Part shown: positions 17,711 to 26,384 of the stretch, piece by piece
Numbering within the stretch: the first letter of the stretch is position 1
Layout of the letters: each line of letters opens with the position of its first letter
NCBI RefSeq assembly: GCF_036688685.1
Contig: NZ_JAQQPS010000028.1
Location: 1 to 64,000, forward strand
Reading direction: 5' to 3'
Origin: JALYUM01 sp036688685
GTDB lineage: Bacteria > Pseudomonadota > Gammaproteobacteria > Burkholderiales > Burkholderiaceae_D
Length of the DNA: 64,000 nt
The notes under the pieces: generated by a model
Databases searched by the model: none
Seen by the model: only the letters and a program-made list of their open reading frames with translations
Told to the model about the DNA's origin: nothing
Translations under genes and position numbers: made by a program

Positions 17711-18835
17711 ATGAAGCATATTTACGCGCCGCTGGCGCTCGCAGCGCTGCTGCTTTCGGCGCCTGCGCTGGCAGCCGAACAAATCGTCAAAATTGGCGTG
17801 AGCGGCCCACTGTCCGGCGCCAACGCCTTTGCCGGCAAGGACGACGAAAATGGCGTGCGCCTGGCAGTGGAAGAACTCAATGCACAGAAGCTCACCCTGG
17901 GCGCCAATACCTTGAAATTCGAACTGGTGTCGGAAGACGACCAGGGCGACCCGAAAGCCGGCGTGAACGTCGCGCAAAAATTTGCCGATGCCGGCGTCAA
18001 ATTCGTGCTTGGCCCATACAACTCGGGCGTGGCGATTCCCGCCTCGCGTGTCTACAGCGAAGCGGGCATCCTGATGTCCACCGTCGGCACCAATCCGAAG
18101 ATCACCCAGGGCGGCTACAGCAATGTATTCCGCATTGTCGCCAGCGATTTGCAGGTGGGCGGCGCGATGGCATCGTATGCAGCCAAGGAACTGAAACTGA
18201 AAAACGTCGGCGTCATCGACGACCGCACCGCGTTCGGCCAGGGCATCGCCACCGAATTCAAGCGCCAGGCCAAGACCGCCGGCCTGACGATTGCCGGACA
18301 CGAATTCACGACCGACAAGGCCAGCGATTTTGCCGCCATCCTGACTGCATTCAAGGCGAAAAAGGTCGATGCGATTTTCTTCGGCGGCTACGCGCCGCAA
18401 GGCGCACCGATGGCGCGCCAGATGAAGCAGCTCGGGCTGAACGCCAAACTGCTCGGCGGCGACACGCTATGCAGTCCGGAGATGGCCAAACTCGGCGGCG
18501 ACGCCGTCGGCGACAATGTCCGCTGCGCGCAGGCCGGCGCCATCCTGGCCAAGCAGTCCGACGGTCCGGCATTCCAGCAGCGCTATCGCAAGCGTTTTAA
18601 TCGCGACGCCGACGTGTATGCGCCATCGTTCTATGACCAGACCATGTTCATCGCCCAGGCCATCCGCGCCGCCAAGTCGGTCGACACGAAAGCCGTTGCG
18701 GCCCAGCTGCGCGCCAGCACCCACCAGGGCGTGGTCGGCAGCTACGGCTACGATGCGCAGGGCAACCTGAAGAAAACGGCGGTCACCGTCTACACCTTTA
18801 CCAACGGCGCCCTGGCGCCTCTCGCGAGCTATTGA
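17711..18835 (+). CDS. Branched-chain amino acid-type ABC transporter periplasmic binding protein
   Basis: This 374-residue protein has a clear Sec signal ending near ALAAEQ. It has the type-I periplasmic binding fold of LivJ/LivK proteins (IVKIGVSGPLSGANAFAGKD, VSEDDQGDPK, VLGPYNSGVAIPAS). AGGAGA lies 9 bases before the ATG at 17711. No permease or ATPase genes are adjacent, so it is an orphan binding protein that either serves a transporter encoded elsewhere or acts in sensing. Its stop overlaps the start of the next gene (TGATG), indicating translational coupling with the DUF885 peptidase. The ligand is unknown; amino acids or amides are usual for the family. Confidence 0.9.
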   Translation: MKHIYAPLALAALLLSAPALAAEQIVKIGVSGPLSGANAFAGKDDENGVRLAVEELNAQKLTLGANTLKFELVSEDDQGDPKAGVNVAQKFADAGVKFVLGPYNSGVAIPASRVYSEAGILMSTVGTNPKITQGGYSNVFRIVASDLQVGGAMASYAAKELKLKNVGVIDDRTAFGQGIATEFKRQAKTAGLTIAGHEFTTDKASDFAAILTAFKAKKVDAIFFGGYAPQGAPMARQMKQLGLNAKLLGGDTLCSPEMAKLGGDAVGDNVRCAQAGAILAKQSDGPAFQQRYRKRFNRDADVYAPSFYDQTMFIAQAIRAAKSVDTKAVAAQLRASTHQGVVGSYGYDAQGNLKKTAVTVYTFTNGALAPLASY

Positions 18836-20637
18836 TGAATCCAATTTTTAAACTGTGCGCCATCGGCGCGGCCTTGTCATTTGCCTTTGCCCCTGCGGGC
18901 GCGGCGCCAGCCACCGCAAAAGTGAGCGCGCAAGTGGCTGACGCCGCCGGCAAAAAATTGAATGCCCTGGCCGACGAATACTACGACGCGCAGGCGAAAT
19001 TCGACCCGGTATCGGCCAGCGAAAATGGCGATAACCGGTTTGCAGATCAACTCGGCATGTCGATTGCGCCCGCCGTGCGCGCCAAACAGTTTGCGCTGTA
19101 CCGCGGCTATCTGAAGCGCCTGCACGCGATTGCGCCGCAGCAGCTGGTCCAGCGCGACCGCACCAGCTACGACATCCTCAACTACGAGCTGGCCATGGCG
19201 CTGCGCTTCGAAGCCTTCCCGGAGCACCTGCTGCCGCTTAACCAGATGGACAGCCTGCCGGTCACGCTGGCCAATTACGCCGGCGGCGAAGGCTCGCAGC
19301 CACTGACGACGGTGCGCGACTACAAGGCGTACCTGAACCGCCTGGCGCAGCTGGGACCATGGATCGACCAGGCGATTGCGAATATGCGCGAAGGCATGCG
19401 CACTGGCGTCGTGCAGCCGAAAGCCATCGTTATTTCAAGCCTGCCGCAGTTTAAAAAACTGGCGGCCAGCTCGGCGGAGGCGAGTGCATATTACGCCCCG
19501 ATCACGAATATGCCGAAGACCTTCACGGCGGCCGACCAGCGCGCGCTGACCCAGGCCTACAGCGACACCATCGCCAAAAAACTCAATCCGGCCCTGGCGC
19601 GCCTGGCGACCTTCCTCGAAACCGACTACCTGCCGGCGGCGCGCACCAGCACCGGCTGGAGCGCCCTGCCCCAAGGCGCTGACTGGTACCTGGCGCGGGT
19701 TGCCAGCCAGACCACGACCAGCCTCACGCCGGAGCAGATCCATGCGACCGGTCTGTCCGAAGTCGCGCGTATTCAGGGCGAGTACGCGAAGACCGGCCCG
19801 AAAATGGGCTACACCGGCCCTGCTGCCGGCCTGCCGACGTGGGTGCTGTCGCAGCCCAAATACAAGCCGTTCAAGACCGAGCAGGAAGTCATTGCCGTCT
19901 ACCGCGACCTTGATGCGCAGCTGAAAACCAAGCTGCCTGCATTGTTCTCGCTGCGCCCAAAAACGCCGCTCGACCTGCGCCTCGAGCCAGAACTGTCGCG
20001 CGCCACGGCATCGGACCACTATTCTCCGCCGGCCGTCGACGGCTCGCGTCCAGGCGTGTTCTGGTCGGTGGTGAACGACCCGAAAGAATACGGCAGCACC
20101 GGCATGGTGACGCTGTTCCTGCATGAAGGCCAGCCGGGCCACCACTTCCACATCGCGCTGATGCAGGAACTGCATTTGCCGAACTTCCGCCTGTTCGGTG
20201 GCAACAACGCCTTTACGGAAGGCTGGGCGCTGTATGCGGAAACCCTGGGCAAGGAGATGGGGCTGTTCGACAAACCGGAAGATTATTTCGGCCACCTGAA
20301 CGACGAGATGCTGCGCGCGGTGCGGCTGGTGGTCGATACGGGCATGCACACGAAGGGGTGGACGCGCGAGCAGTCGATCCAGTACATGCGCGACACGCTG
20401 GGCTATCCCGAGTCGATTGCGCGCAGCGAAACGGAGCGCTACATGGCGTGGCCGGCGCAGGCGCTGGGGTACAAGATCGGGGCGTTGAAAATCGTCGAAT
20501 TGCGCAAGCGGGCCGAGACGGCGCTGGGCGCGAAATTCAGTTTGCCGGCGTTCCATGAGGTCGTGCTGGGGGAAGGGACACTGCCGCTGGCGTTGCTGGA
20601 GGCGAAGGTGGATCGGTGGATTGCGGCTAACAAATAA
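18835..20637 (+). CDS. DUF885 family exported metallopeptidase-like protein
   Basis: This 600-residue protein has an N-terminal signal peptide (about residues 1-24, ending GAAPA). It belongs to the DUF885 family, distantly related to M32/M3-type zinc peptidases. The putative zinc site is HEGQPGHH near residue 432, with a downstream glutamate in TEGWALYAE. Length is normal for the family. The ATG overlaps the stop of the upstream ABC binding protein (TGATG), so the two are likely made together, suggesting peptide degradation in the periplasm coupled to uptake. Substrate specificity is not known for most DUF885 members. Confidence 0.88.
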   Translation: MNPIFKLCAIGAALSFAFAPAGAAPATAKVSAQVADAAGKKLNALADEYYDAQAKFDPVSASENGDNRFADQLGMSIAPAVRAKQFALYRGYLKRLHAIAPQQLVQRDRTSYDILNYELAMALRFEAFPEHLLPLNQMDSLPVTLANYAGGEGSQPLTTVRDYKAYLNRLAQLGPWIDQAIANMREGMRTGVVQPKAIVISSLPQFKKLAASSAEASAYYAPITNMPKTFTAADQRALTQAYSDTIAKKLNPALARLATFLETDYLPAARTSTGWSALPQGADWYLARVASQTTTSLTPEQIHATGLSEVARIQGEYAKTGPKMGYTGPAAGLPTWVLSQPKYKPFKTEQEVIAVYRDLDAQLKTKLPALFSLRPKTPLDLRLEPELSRATASDHYSPPAVDGSRPGVFWSVVNDPKEYGSTGMVTLFLHEGQPGHHFHIALMQELHLPNFRLFGGNNAFTEGWALYAETLGKEMGLFDKPEDYFGHLNDEMLRAVRLVVDTGMHTKGWTREQSIQYMRDTLGYPESIARSETERYMAWPAQALGYKIGALKIVELRKRAETALGAKFSLPAFHEVVLGEGTLPLALLEAKVDRWIAANK

Positions 20638-20655
20638 CGGCGCTACCACACCAAC

Positions 20656-20686
20656 ACGTCATCCCGACTTGCGTCGCGATGACGGC
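20656..20686. repeat. Extragenic palindromic repeat (divergent copy)
   Basis: The sequence reads cgtcatcccgact, then gcgtcgcgatgacggcg. It is a degenerate member of the GC-rich inverted repeats also seen near 31421, 38690, 43118, 43166, 56412 and 56489. It lies between two convergent genes, a common location for such elements. Confidence 0.55.
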
Positions 20687-20705
20687 GCGAACGTTGGCGG
20701 TGCAA

Positions 20706-22394
20706 TCAATCCAGCATCAACACCGGATACCGCTTCCACTCCGGTTCCGCATACCGCGCGCAGTTCGCAAACACAAAATCGAGCACCGCCTCCTGGTTCG
20801 ACACCAGCGCAGGATTGGCCGTTTTCCACGCCGCGAATTTGTCTGCCAGCCCGGGTTCTTCCAGCAGCAGCGCCGCCGCGGTATCCTCGAACACGTAGTC
20901 CGAATACGCTTCCTTCTTCTCCAGCACGCTGTTGAAGAAGCCCCAGCGGAAAAAGCTGTCATGTCCCTGCGGCTCGAGCATCTCGATCGCATAGCGCGCC
21001 GCATCCTGGTCCAGCGGCACCAGGTAGTCGCCCACCTGCAGCTTGACAGGGGCGCGGCGCTTTTCCAGTTGCACGTCGTCGTGGAACATGTGGCCTTCGT
21101 ACGGATGCGCGCGCGACGACACGCCGTTCACATGATAGTAGGACGCCTCGACGACATGGTCCGCATCGACCCGCTCCATGCGCACGCCATTCCACGCCAG
21201 CCGCTCGATCACTTCGCGCCAGGCTTGCGGCACCACGTAGTAGCGCGGCACCGACACGGTGACGTCGGCCGGAAAGCGGTTGTAATAGGCGATCTCGCGT
21301 TCCCACGGCTCGCTGCGGTCGTACCACAGGCGCGAATAGTTCCCCAGCACGCTGGCCTTGTACTTCGCCGCATAGCCCTTGAAGCGGAACCGGGATGGAT
21401 TCGCCTCATCCATCGCCCAGTGCACCGGCCACTCGCGCCGCGTGCGGCCCTGTTCGCGCGTAATGCGGCGCAGCGCCTGGATTTCGCGGCCGTGTTCGAC
21501 GGTGAACGCCAGCGCGGTTTCCACCAGCGCGCGCATCGAGGCGTAGCGGTCGGCGAACGATTTGAGCATGTGCGTCTCGGGCATGAAGCCGATCGTGTGA
21601 TGCAAGGCCGCGTAGCCGGTCGAAAAGCGCGGCGTTTCCAGGAACTCGGCGATGCCGTGGTCGGGACTGTCCTTGACCGGATTGACGTACGGGCAGGTGG
21701 GCCAGCCGCGCCGGTCCATTTCGCCGAACATCGCCGGCAGCATGGTGTCACGTAAAAAGTCGCCCAGGTCGCCGCCAAGCTTGTCGGCCTGGGTGTGGAT
21801 CAGCGTCATCGTGTACGGATAGTCGGCGCCATTCGAGGTGTGCGTGTCGACCATGACGTCCGGGTCCCACGCGGTGAACAGTTTGTTGAACGCCTGCGCG
21901 GTCAAGGTGTCGCATTTGACGAAGTCGCGGTTCAGGTCGAGGTGACGGCTGTTGCCGCGAAAGCCGAACTGCTCGGGGCCATCCTGGTTCACGCGCGAGG
22001 TGTTGGCGCGGTTGATGCTGCCGTCGACGTTGTAGAGCGGGATGAACAGGAACACGGTCTCGCCCAGCGCAGACAGAAGGTCAGGCTGCTGGCAGAAATC
22101 GCGCACCAGCGCCATGCAGCTGTCGACGCCTTCCGGTTCACCAGGGTGGATGCCGTTGTTGTTAAAGAAGACGGTTCGCCCGGCCTTCTTGATGGCGGCC
22201 AGGTCGAATTCGCCGTCGGCGCTGACCACGCCAGCATGGATCGGCAGGCCGGCGTCGGACGCGCCGATGACGGCGAAGCGCAGGATGTGCGGGAAGCGCT
22301 CGGCCAGGTCCTGGTACCAGGCGATGCATGCATCCCAGGTGGTGGTCTGGTTCTGGTTGCCCGCCTCGAACGGCGTTTGCAAAGTGGTGGTCAT
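20706..22394 (-). CDS. M14-family zinc carboxypeptidase
   Basis: This 562-residue protein carries the M14 zinc ligands: HPGEPE (His83, Glu86) and a distal histidine in DTHTSNG (His185). It also has the substrate-binding NRD at 155-157. No signal peptide is evident, so it may be cytoplasmic. The ATG at 22394 is used because GGAG lies seven bases upstream; an ATG four codons earlier lacks a site. It follows the histidine kinase gene on the same strand after 27 bases and so may belong to that operon. Removal of C-terminal residues from peptides is the family role; the exact substrate is unknown. Confidence 0.88.
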   Translation of the reverse strand: MTTTLQTPFEAGNQNQTTTWDACIAWYQDLAERFPHILRFAVIGASDAGLPIHAGVVSADGEFDLAAIKKAGRTVFFNNNGIHPGEPEGVDSCMALVRDFCQQPDLLSALGETVFLFIPLYNVDGSINRANTSRVNQDGPEQFGFRGNSRHLDLNRDFVKCDTLTAQAFNKLFTAWDPDVMVDTHTSNGADYPYTMTLIHTQADKLGGDLGDFLRDTMLPAMFGEMDRRGWPTCPYVNPVKDSPDHGIAEFLETPRFSTGYAALHHTIGFMPETHMLKSFADRYASMRALVETALAFTVEHGREIQALRRITREQGRTRREWPVHWAMDEANPSRFRFKGYAAKYKASVLGNYSRLWYDRSEPWEREIAYYNRFPADVTVSVPRYYVVPQAWREVIERLAWNGVRMERVDADHVVEASYYHVNGVSSRAHPYEGHMFHDDVQLEKRRAPVKLQVGDYLVPLDQDAARYAIEMLEPQGHDSFFRWGFFNSVLEKKEAYSDYVFEDTAAALLLEEPGLADKFAAWKTANPALVSNQEAVLDFVFANCARYAEPEWKRYPVLMLD

Positions 22395-22421
22395 CGTCAG
22401 CTCCATCGAAAATCTAGACCG

Positions 22422-23924
22422 CTACGATACATTAACTCGGTCTTCCAGGGGCAGCACGATCCCCACTTCCGTACCAGCGCCCGGTGTCGAGTGGACCGCC
22501 ATCGTGCCCGCCAGCGCGTACACGCGCTCGCGCATGCCGATGATGCCGATGCCTTCCGAGGACAGCACGGGATCGAAGCCCGCGCCATCGTCCGCCACCG
22601 CGATGCGCAACACATCGTCCTGCAGTACCAGGCTGACCTGTGCATGCGCGGCATGGGCATGCTTCATCACGTTCGACAGCGCTTCCTGCACGATGCGGTA
22701 GGCCGAAATGGCGAGGTCGTGGCCCAGGCGCGAAAAATCGCCTTCCGAGTGAAACGTGAAACTGCAGCCGGAGCCGCTGTCGTAATGGCGCAGCATCTCT
22801 TCCACCGCGCCATGCAGGCCGAGCATCTCCAGCACTTCCGGACGCAGGCGCCGCACCAGGCGCCGGCCGCTGGCGTACAGGTCGAGCGTGAGCTTGGTGA
22901 TGGCCTGCGCTTTCAGACGGATCTCCTCGATCTCGGGCGCCGGCGTCGCTGCATTCAATTTCCCTGCGAGTGCCGCGATGCTTTGCGATTCCAGGCGCGC
23001 GGCGATCAGAGAGGCATTGAGTTCATCGTGGATTTCGATGGCGATGCTCTTGCGCTCGTCTTCAACGATGGAGTTCACCTTCTGGATCAATTTGCGTTTG
23101 TCCGCGTCGGCGCGCAGCGCTTCGTTGCGCGAGGCGAGCAGGTCGCGCGTGCGCTCGGCCACCTTGTTTTCCAGGTCCTGCTTGGACAGGTTCAGCGCGA
23201 TCGCCATGTCGCCAATCGACGCCTGCAAATCGCCCACCTCGCCGCCGGTACTGACCGGCAGCTTGACCTTGTAGTTCCCGCCGCGGATCGCGCGCAAGGC
23301 GTGGATGGCCTCTTGCAGCGGCACCGCCAGGCTGCGCGCGAGCAGGAACGCCAGCACGCCGGACGCTGCCAGCGCCAGTGCGGCAATGGCCAGTTCGACG
23401 CGAAAACGCCGCGCCTGTTTGCCGAGCAGGTAAGTGGGCGACATCGTCACGCGCACCTCCCCGACATTGGTGGTGGTGACCGTGGGCGGGCGGATGTCGG
23501 ACGGGGCAGTGATGTGCGGCGTGCCGTTGTCGGAGAACAGATTGATCCAGATGACCTGCTTGCGGATCGGCGCGCCGTATTGCAGCCGCTGCGGCGCCAG
23601 GGCCGTCTCGGACACCACGCTGGCCAGGCCGTGCCCGCTGCTGTCGACGATGTCGACGCGGTAGATGCTGGCGTCCGACTGCACCAGGCCGCGAATGGTA
23701 AGGCGCAGGTCGGACAGGTTACCGGAAATAACGTTGTATTCGCTCGTCTCGGCCAGCGCGCGCGCCAGCACGCGCCCGCGCTCGGCCAGTTCCTCGTCCA
23801 CCTGGATGCGGTGCGAATACCACGAATAACCCATGAAGGAAGCGAACAGCAGCACCACCGGCAGCATCGCGATGCAGGCCATGCGCGTGCCGATGCTCCA
23901 GTTGCGCCAGAAACCCCAGCTCAT
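22422..23924 (-). CDS. Membrane sensor histidine kinase (HisKA_3/NarX-like)
   Basis: The 500-residue protein has membrane segments near residues 12-35 and 172-195 bounding a periplasmic sensor region. A HAMP-like linker and a coiled coil follow, then a HisKA_3 dimerisation domain with the phospho-accepting histidine in EIHDELN (about residue 299). The C-terminus is an HATPase with NVMKHAHAAHAQ and DDGAGFDP. Such kinases pair with NarL/LuxR-type response regulators, and one lies just upstream. The start overlaps the stop of the intervening binding-protein gene (ATGA), so all three are likely co-translated. The signal is unknown, but the adjacent periplasmic binding protein is a candidate ligand sensor. 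Confidence 0.92.
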   Translation of the reverse strand: MSWGFWRNWSIGTRMACIAMLPVVLLFASFMGYSWYSHRIQVDEELAERGRVLARALAETSEYNVISGNLSDLRLTIRGLVQSDASIYRVDIVDSSGHGLASVVSETALAPQRLQYGAPIRKQVIWINLFSDNGTPHITAPSDIRPPTVTTTNVGEVRVTMSPTYLLGKQARRFRVELAIAALALAASGVLAFLLARSLAVPLQEAIHALRAIRGGNYKVKLPVSTGGEVGDLQASIGDMAIALNLSKQDLENKVAERTRDLLASRNEALRADADKRKLIQKVNSIVEDERKSIAIEIHDELNASLIAARLESQSIAALAGKLNAATPAPEIEEIRLKAQAITKLTLDLYASGRRLVRRLRPEVLEMLGLHGAVEEMLRHYDSGSGCSFTFHSEGDFSRLGHDLAISAYRIVQEALSNVMKHAHAAHAQVSLVLQDDVLRIAVADDGAGFDPVLSSEGIGIIGMRERVYALAGTMAVHSTPGAGTEVGIVLPLEDRVNVS

Positions 23925-24817
23925 GGCAACGCTGGCGGCCGGCGCGCGAACTGGCGCGCGGCACCATCGACCGTCACGTCGAGCGAACGGGCCACGCCTT
24001 CATTGACGACGGTGCGAAAGTAATGCGGGAACTGCGGCGCGGGCAAGTCTCCGGTGGCGACAAAGTGCGCCACCGTCTCGGCCACCTGTACGTTGATGTC
24101 GTCGATATCGGAATAGGTCGACGCCAGCGCGCCGGCGCGCACCATATCGCTGGAAAAGCCGATGACGGCCTGCTTGTGGCGGTAGGTCGAGAGCAGGATG
24201 TTGCGGATGTTTTCGGCATTGAAGACGGCGTTGTCGGGCAGCGCCAGCAGCACCTCGGTTTGCGCGATGCGGTTCAGCAGGCGGTTGATGTCGTCGCCTT
24301 CCGTGAATGCATACAAGTCGGCAGCGCCGGCCAGCGGGCCGGCAAAAAAGCGTGGATCGGCGACGATGGCCGCCACCCGCGCGGGCCGGTGATACAGCAG
24401 CGCGATCAGTTTCAGCTGGTCGGCCGGCGCCGGCTCGGCGTAGACCGCCGTCATCGACGCGGCGCGCGCGGGCGTCACCTGCGCCATCACATCGCGCCAC
24501 ACCTGGCTCGACGTGAATGCCGCAATCACCACGCAGTCGCACGGCCGCAAGGCGGCGTCGCGCAGGGCGGCGGGACCGATTGCCACCAGCACCAGGCGCC
24601 GGCGCTGGGCCAGTTCGGTGCGAAAACCGGTGAAGGTCGGCACCAGCCGTTTATACAGATCGTCGGCTATGCGCCGCGTGACGCTGCTGTCGTCACCGGT
24701 GACGATCTGGAAACGGTAGCCCTGCGTGCTGTCCTTCTGCGCGGCGCAGGCCAAGCCGCTTGCGCCACAGGCCAGCATCACCGCGAGAGGCGCGACACGC
24801 GCGAGCCAGGTGCGCAT
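23921..24817 (-). CDS. Periplasmic binding-protein-like component of the two-component module
   Basis: This 298-residue protein has an N-terminal export signal (about residues 1-26, ending ACAAQK). Its body resembles the ABC substrate-binding family of the TrpX type (GDDSSVTRRIADDL, DLYAFTEGDDINRLL, VIGFSSDMVRAG). It lies between a response regulator (6-base gap) and a histidine kinase (4-base overlap), with no permease or ATPase. This suggests it is a sensory partner delivering a ligand to the kinase rather than a transporter part. The fold assignment is moderate, and the sensory role is inferred from context only. Confidence 0.65.
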   Translation of the reverse strand: MRTWLARVAPLAVMLACGASGLACAAQKDSTQGYRFQIVTGDDSSVTRRIADDLYKRLVPTFTGFRTELAQRRRLVLVAIGPAALRDAALRPCDCVVIAAFTSSQVWRDVMAQVTPARAASMTAVYAEPAPADQLKLIALLYHRPARVAAIVADPRFFAGPLAGAADLYAFTEGDDINRLLNRIAQTEVLLALPDNAVFNAENIRNILLSTYRHKQAVIGFSSDMVRAGALASTYSDIDDINVQVAETVAHFVATGDLPAPQFPHYFRTVVNEGVARSLDVTVDGAARQFARRPPALP

Positions 24818-24823
24818 CGGCGC

Positions 24824-25474
24824 TTACGGCTCGATCAGGCCGTGCTTGACGGCGAGTTTGGTGATGTAGGCGGGACGGTGCACGCCCAGCTTTTCCTTCA
24901 CCGACTGGCTGATATTGCTGATCGTTTTGGTCGACAAATTCAGCTGGTCGGCGATTTCGGCATTGGTCAGACCCTCGGCCATCAACTTGAACACGGCCAG
25001 ATCGCGTTCATCGAGCTGCGACTGCGGCGACACGTCGCCATGCACGGCCATGCTGGCCAGGCGCTCGGCGATCTGCGGCAGGAAGTACAGCTTGCCCGCA
25101 TGGGCCTGGCGCACGGCAGTGGCCAGGTCGGCCGGGTCGCAATCCTTGGTGACGAAGGCGCGCGCGCCGAGGCGGTAGGTCTCCTTGATCAGGCTGTCCT
25201 GGTCGAACTGGCTCAGAAAAATCAGCTTCGCGTCCGGATCGGCTTTCAAAATCGTGTGCGCCGCATCGAGGCCGGTCAGTTCGGTGCCGAAGCGGATGTC
25301 GAGGATCGCAACGTCCGGCTGCAATTCGGCATACAGCGCGATGGCTTCGGCCGGGGTGCGCGCCTGGCCAACGACGTCGAGGCCCTCGGCCGCCAGCGAC
25401 ATGGCAAAGCCGGTCATAACGATGGGGTGGTCGTCGGCCAGCAGGACGCGGATGGGGGTTGTAAATGTCGTCAT
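24824..25474 (-). CDS. NarL/LuxR-type response regulator
   Basis: This 216-residue protein has a receiver domain with acidic pocket Asp14/Asp15 (LLADDHP), phospho-acceptor Asp59 (VAILDIRFG) and Lys110 (FVTKD). A C-terminal LuxR-type helix-turn-helix follows (LMAEGLTNAEIADQLNLS, then TKTISNI). All phosphorylation residues are intact. It opens a minus-strand operon with a binding protein and a histidine kinase. The start is uncertain: ATG at 25474 has no strong ribosome site, and GTG at 25483 and TTG at 25504 are in frame. A perfect palindrome lies 13 bases upstream of this ATG, with a second copy nearer the divergent tonB gene, suggesting autoregulation. Confidence 0.92.
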   Translation of the reverse strand: MTTFTTPIRVLLADDHPIVMTGFAMSLAAEGLDVVGQARTPAEAIALYAELQPDVAILDIRFGTELTGLDAAHTILKADPDAKLIFLSQFDQDSLIKETYRLGARAFVTKDCDPADLATAVRQAHAGKLYFLPQIAERLASMAVHGDVSPQSQLDERDLAVFKLMAEGLTNAEIADQLNLSTKTISNISQSVKEKLGVHRPAYITKLAVKHGLIEP

Positions 25475-25486
25475 GGGATGCACTCG

Positions 25487-25505
25487 ATTGCTATCAGGTA
25501 GCAAT
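25487..25505. promoter_or_regulatory. Palindrome copy 1, candidate operator for the response regulator
   Basis: ATTGCTATCAGGTAGCAAT has perfect 7-base arms around TCAGG and lies immediately upstream of the response regulator start. It shares ATTGCTATC and GTAGCA with the copy at 25597. Confidence 0.6.
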
Positions 25506-25573
25506 GATTATAGGACATCGAAGCGCCCTCCCTCCATACAATCTCGCACCCATCCACAGCAACAAGCGGAATA

Positions 25574-25580
25574 ATTGCTA
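25574..25580. promoter_or_regulatory. ATTGCTA half-site between the two palindromes
   Basis: ATTGCTA occurs again 23 bases before the matching arm of palindrome copy 2, but without a recognisable second arm. It may be a weak half-site or chance. Confidence 0.3.
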
Positions 25581-25596
25581 TAAAAATGTCTTTTCA

Positions 25597-25615
25597 ATTG
25601 CTATCTTGTAGCATA
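25597..25615. promoter_or_regulatory. Palindrome copy 2, candidate operator for tonB
   Basis: ATTGCTATCTTGTAGCATA repeats the arms of copy 1 with small changes in the right arm and the spacer. It lies 38 bases before the TonB-like ATG, where a promoter would be expected. Confidence 0.55.
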
Positions 25616-25653
25616 TATTTGTTCTACATTGATTCCAAACCGAGGAGATCGCC

Positions 25654-26310
25654 ATGCACTTCGCACACGCACCCCATGCATCCGGCAGCAAAACCACCAA
25701 GCTCGCCGTGGTCGTCGTTTTCCATCTCATCCTCGGGATCGGCCTGGTCAAGACCATGAACACCAAGCTGTTGTCGATGCCAACCGAGACGGCGGATATT
25801 CAGCTGGTGCCGAACATCGATCCGCCGGTCGTTACTCCGCCGACGGCAAACCTGCCTGACCCGCCGCCCCTGCCCGCCCCGCGCATCGTCGTACCGGTGG
25901 TCGAACTGCCGGTCACGACGCCGCCGCTGACGAATACGGTGACGACGACCACGACCACCAGCGAGCCGCTGCCGCCCACGCAGCCGCCCGGCCCCGCCAT
26001 CACGCCAACGACACACGCAGGCACGGGCGTCGCTGCCGTGCGCACGGCCGCCATGCTCGATGGCTGCACCAAGCCGGCCTACCCGGCGCAGGCTGCACGC
26101 AATGGCGACAGCGGCACCGTGACGCTCGCGCTGCTGGTGGGCGTCGATGGCCGCGTGACCGGTTCGCGCGTCGAGCGCTCCAGCGGCTTTCGCGACCTGG
26201 ACCGGGCTGCGCTGAGCGCGCTGTCGCAATGCAGATTCAAGCCCGCCATGCTGGGCGACGTTGCACAAGCCGGCTGGACCCAGCTCGCCTACGTGTGGTC
26301 GCTCGAATAG
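25654..26310 (+). CDS. TonB-family energy transducer
   Basis: This 218-residue protein has an N-terminal membrane anchor (about residues 17-33), a Pro/Thr-rich periplasmic linker (about 45-120) and a C-terminal TonB domain (KPAYPAQAARNGDSGTVTL, VDGRVTGSRVERSSGFRDLD, ALSQCRFKPA). It should couple the proton-motive force to outer-membrane receptors together with ExbB/ExbD, which are not in this window. GAGGAGA lies six bases before the ATG. It is divergent from the response regulator and shares a region with two palindromes, so it is a likely target of that two-component system. A strong hairpin terminator follows the gene. Confidence 0.9.
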   Translation: MHFAHAPHASGSKTTKLAVVVVFHLILGIGLVKTMNTKLLSMPTETADIQLVPNIDPPVVTPPTANLPDPPPLPAPRIVVPVVELPVTTPPLTNTVTTTTTTSEPLPPTQPPGPAITPTTHAGTGVAAVRTAAMLDGCTKPAYPAQAARNGDSGTVTLALLVGVDGRVTGSRVERSSGFRDLDRAALSALSQCRFKPAMLGDVAQAGWTQLAYVWSLE

Positions 26311-26335
26311 GTACAACCAGCTTTCCTTTTCCCCG

Positions 26336-26363
26336 CCCCGCCGCAGCCGGGCGGGGTTTTTTT
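26336..26363 (+). terminator. Intrinsic terminator of the tonB gene
   Basis: A 7-bp stem (CCCCGCC with GGCGGGG) around a 7-base loop is followed by seven T residues. It lies 26 bases after the TonB stop codon. Confidence 0.9.
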
Positions 26364-26384
26364 AGCCCCTGATATGGAGTCTCG

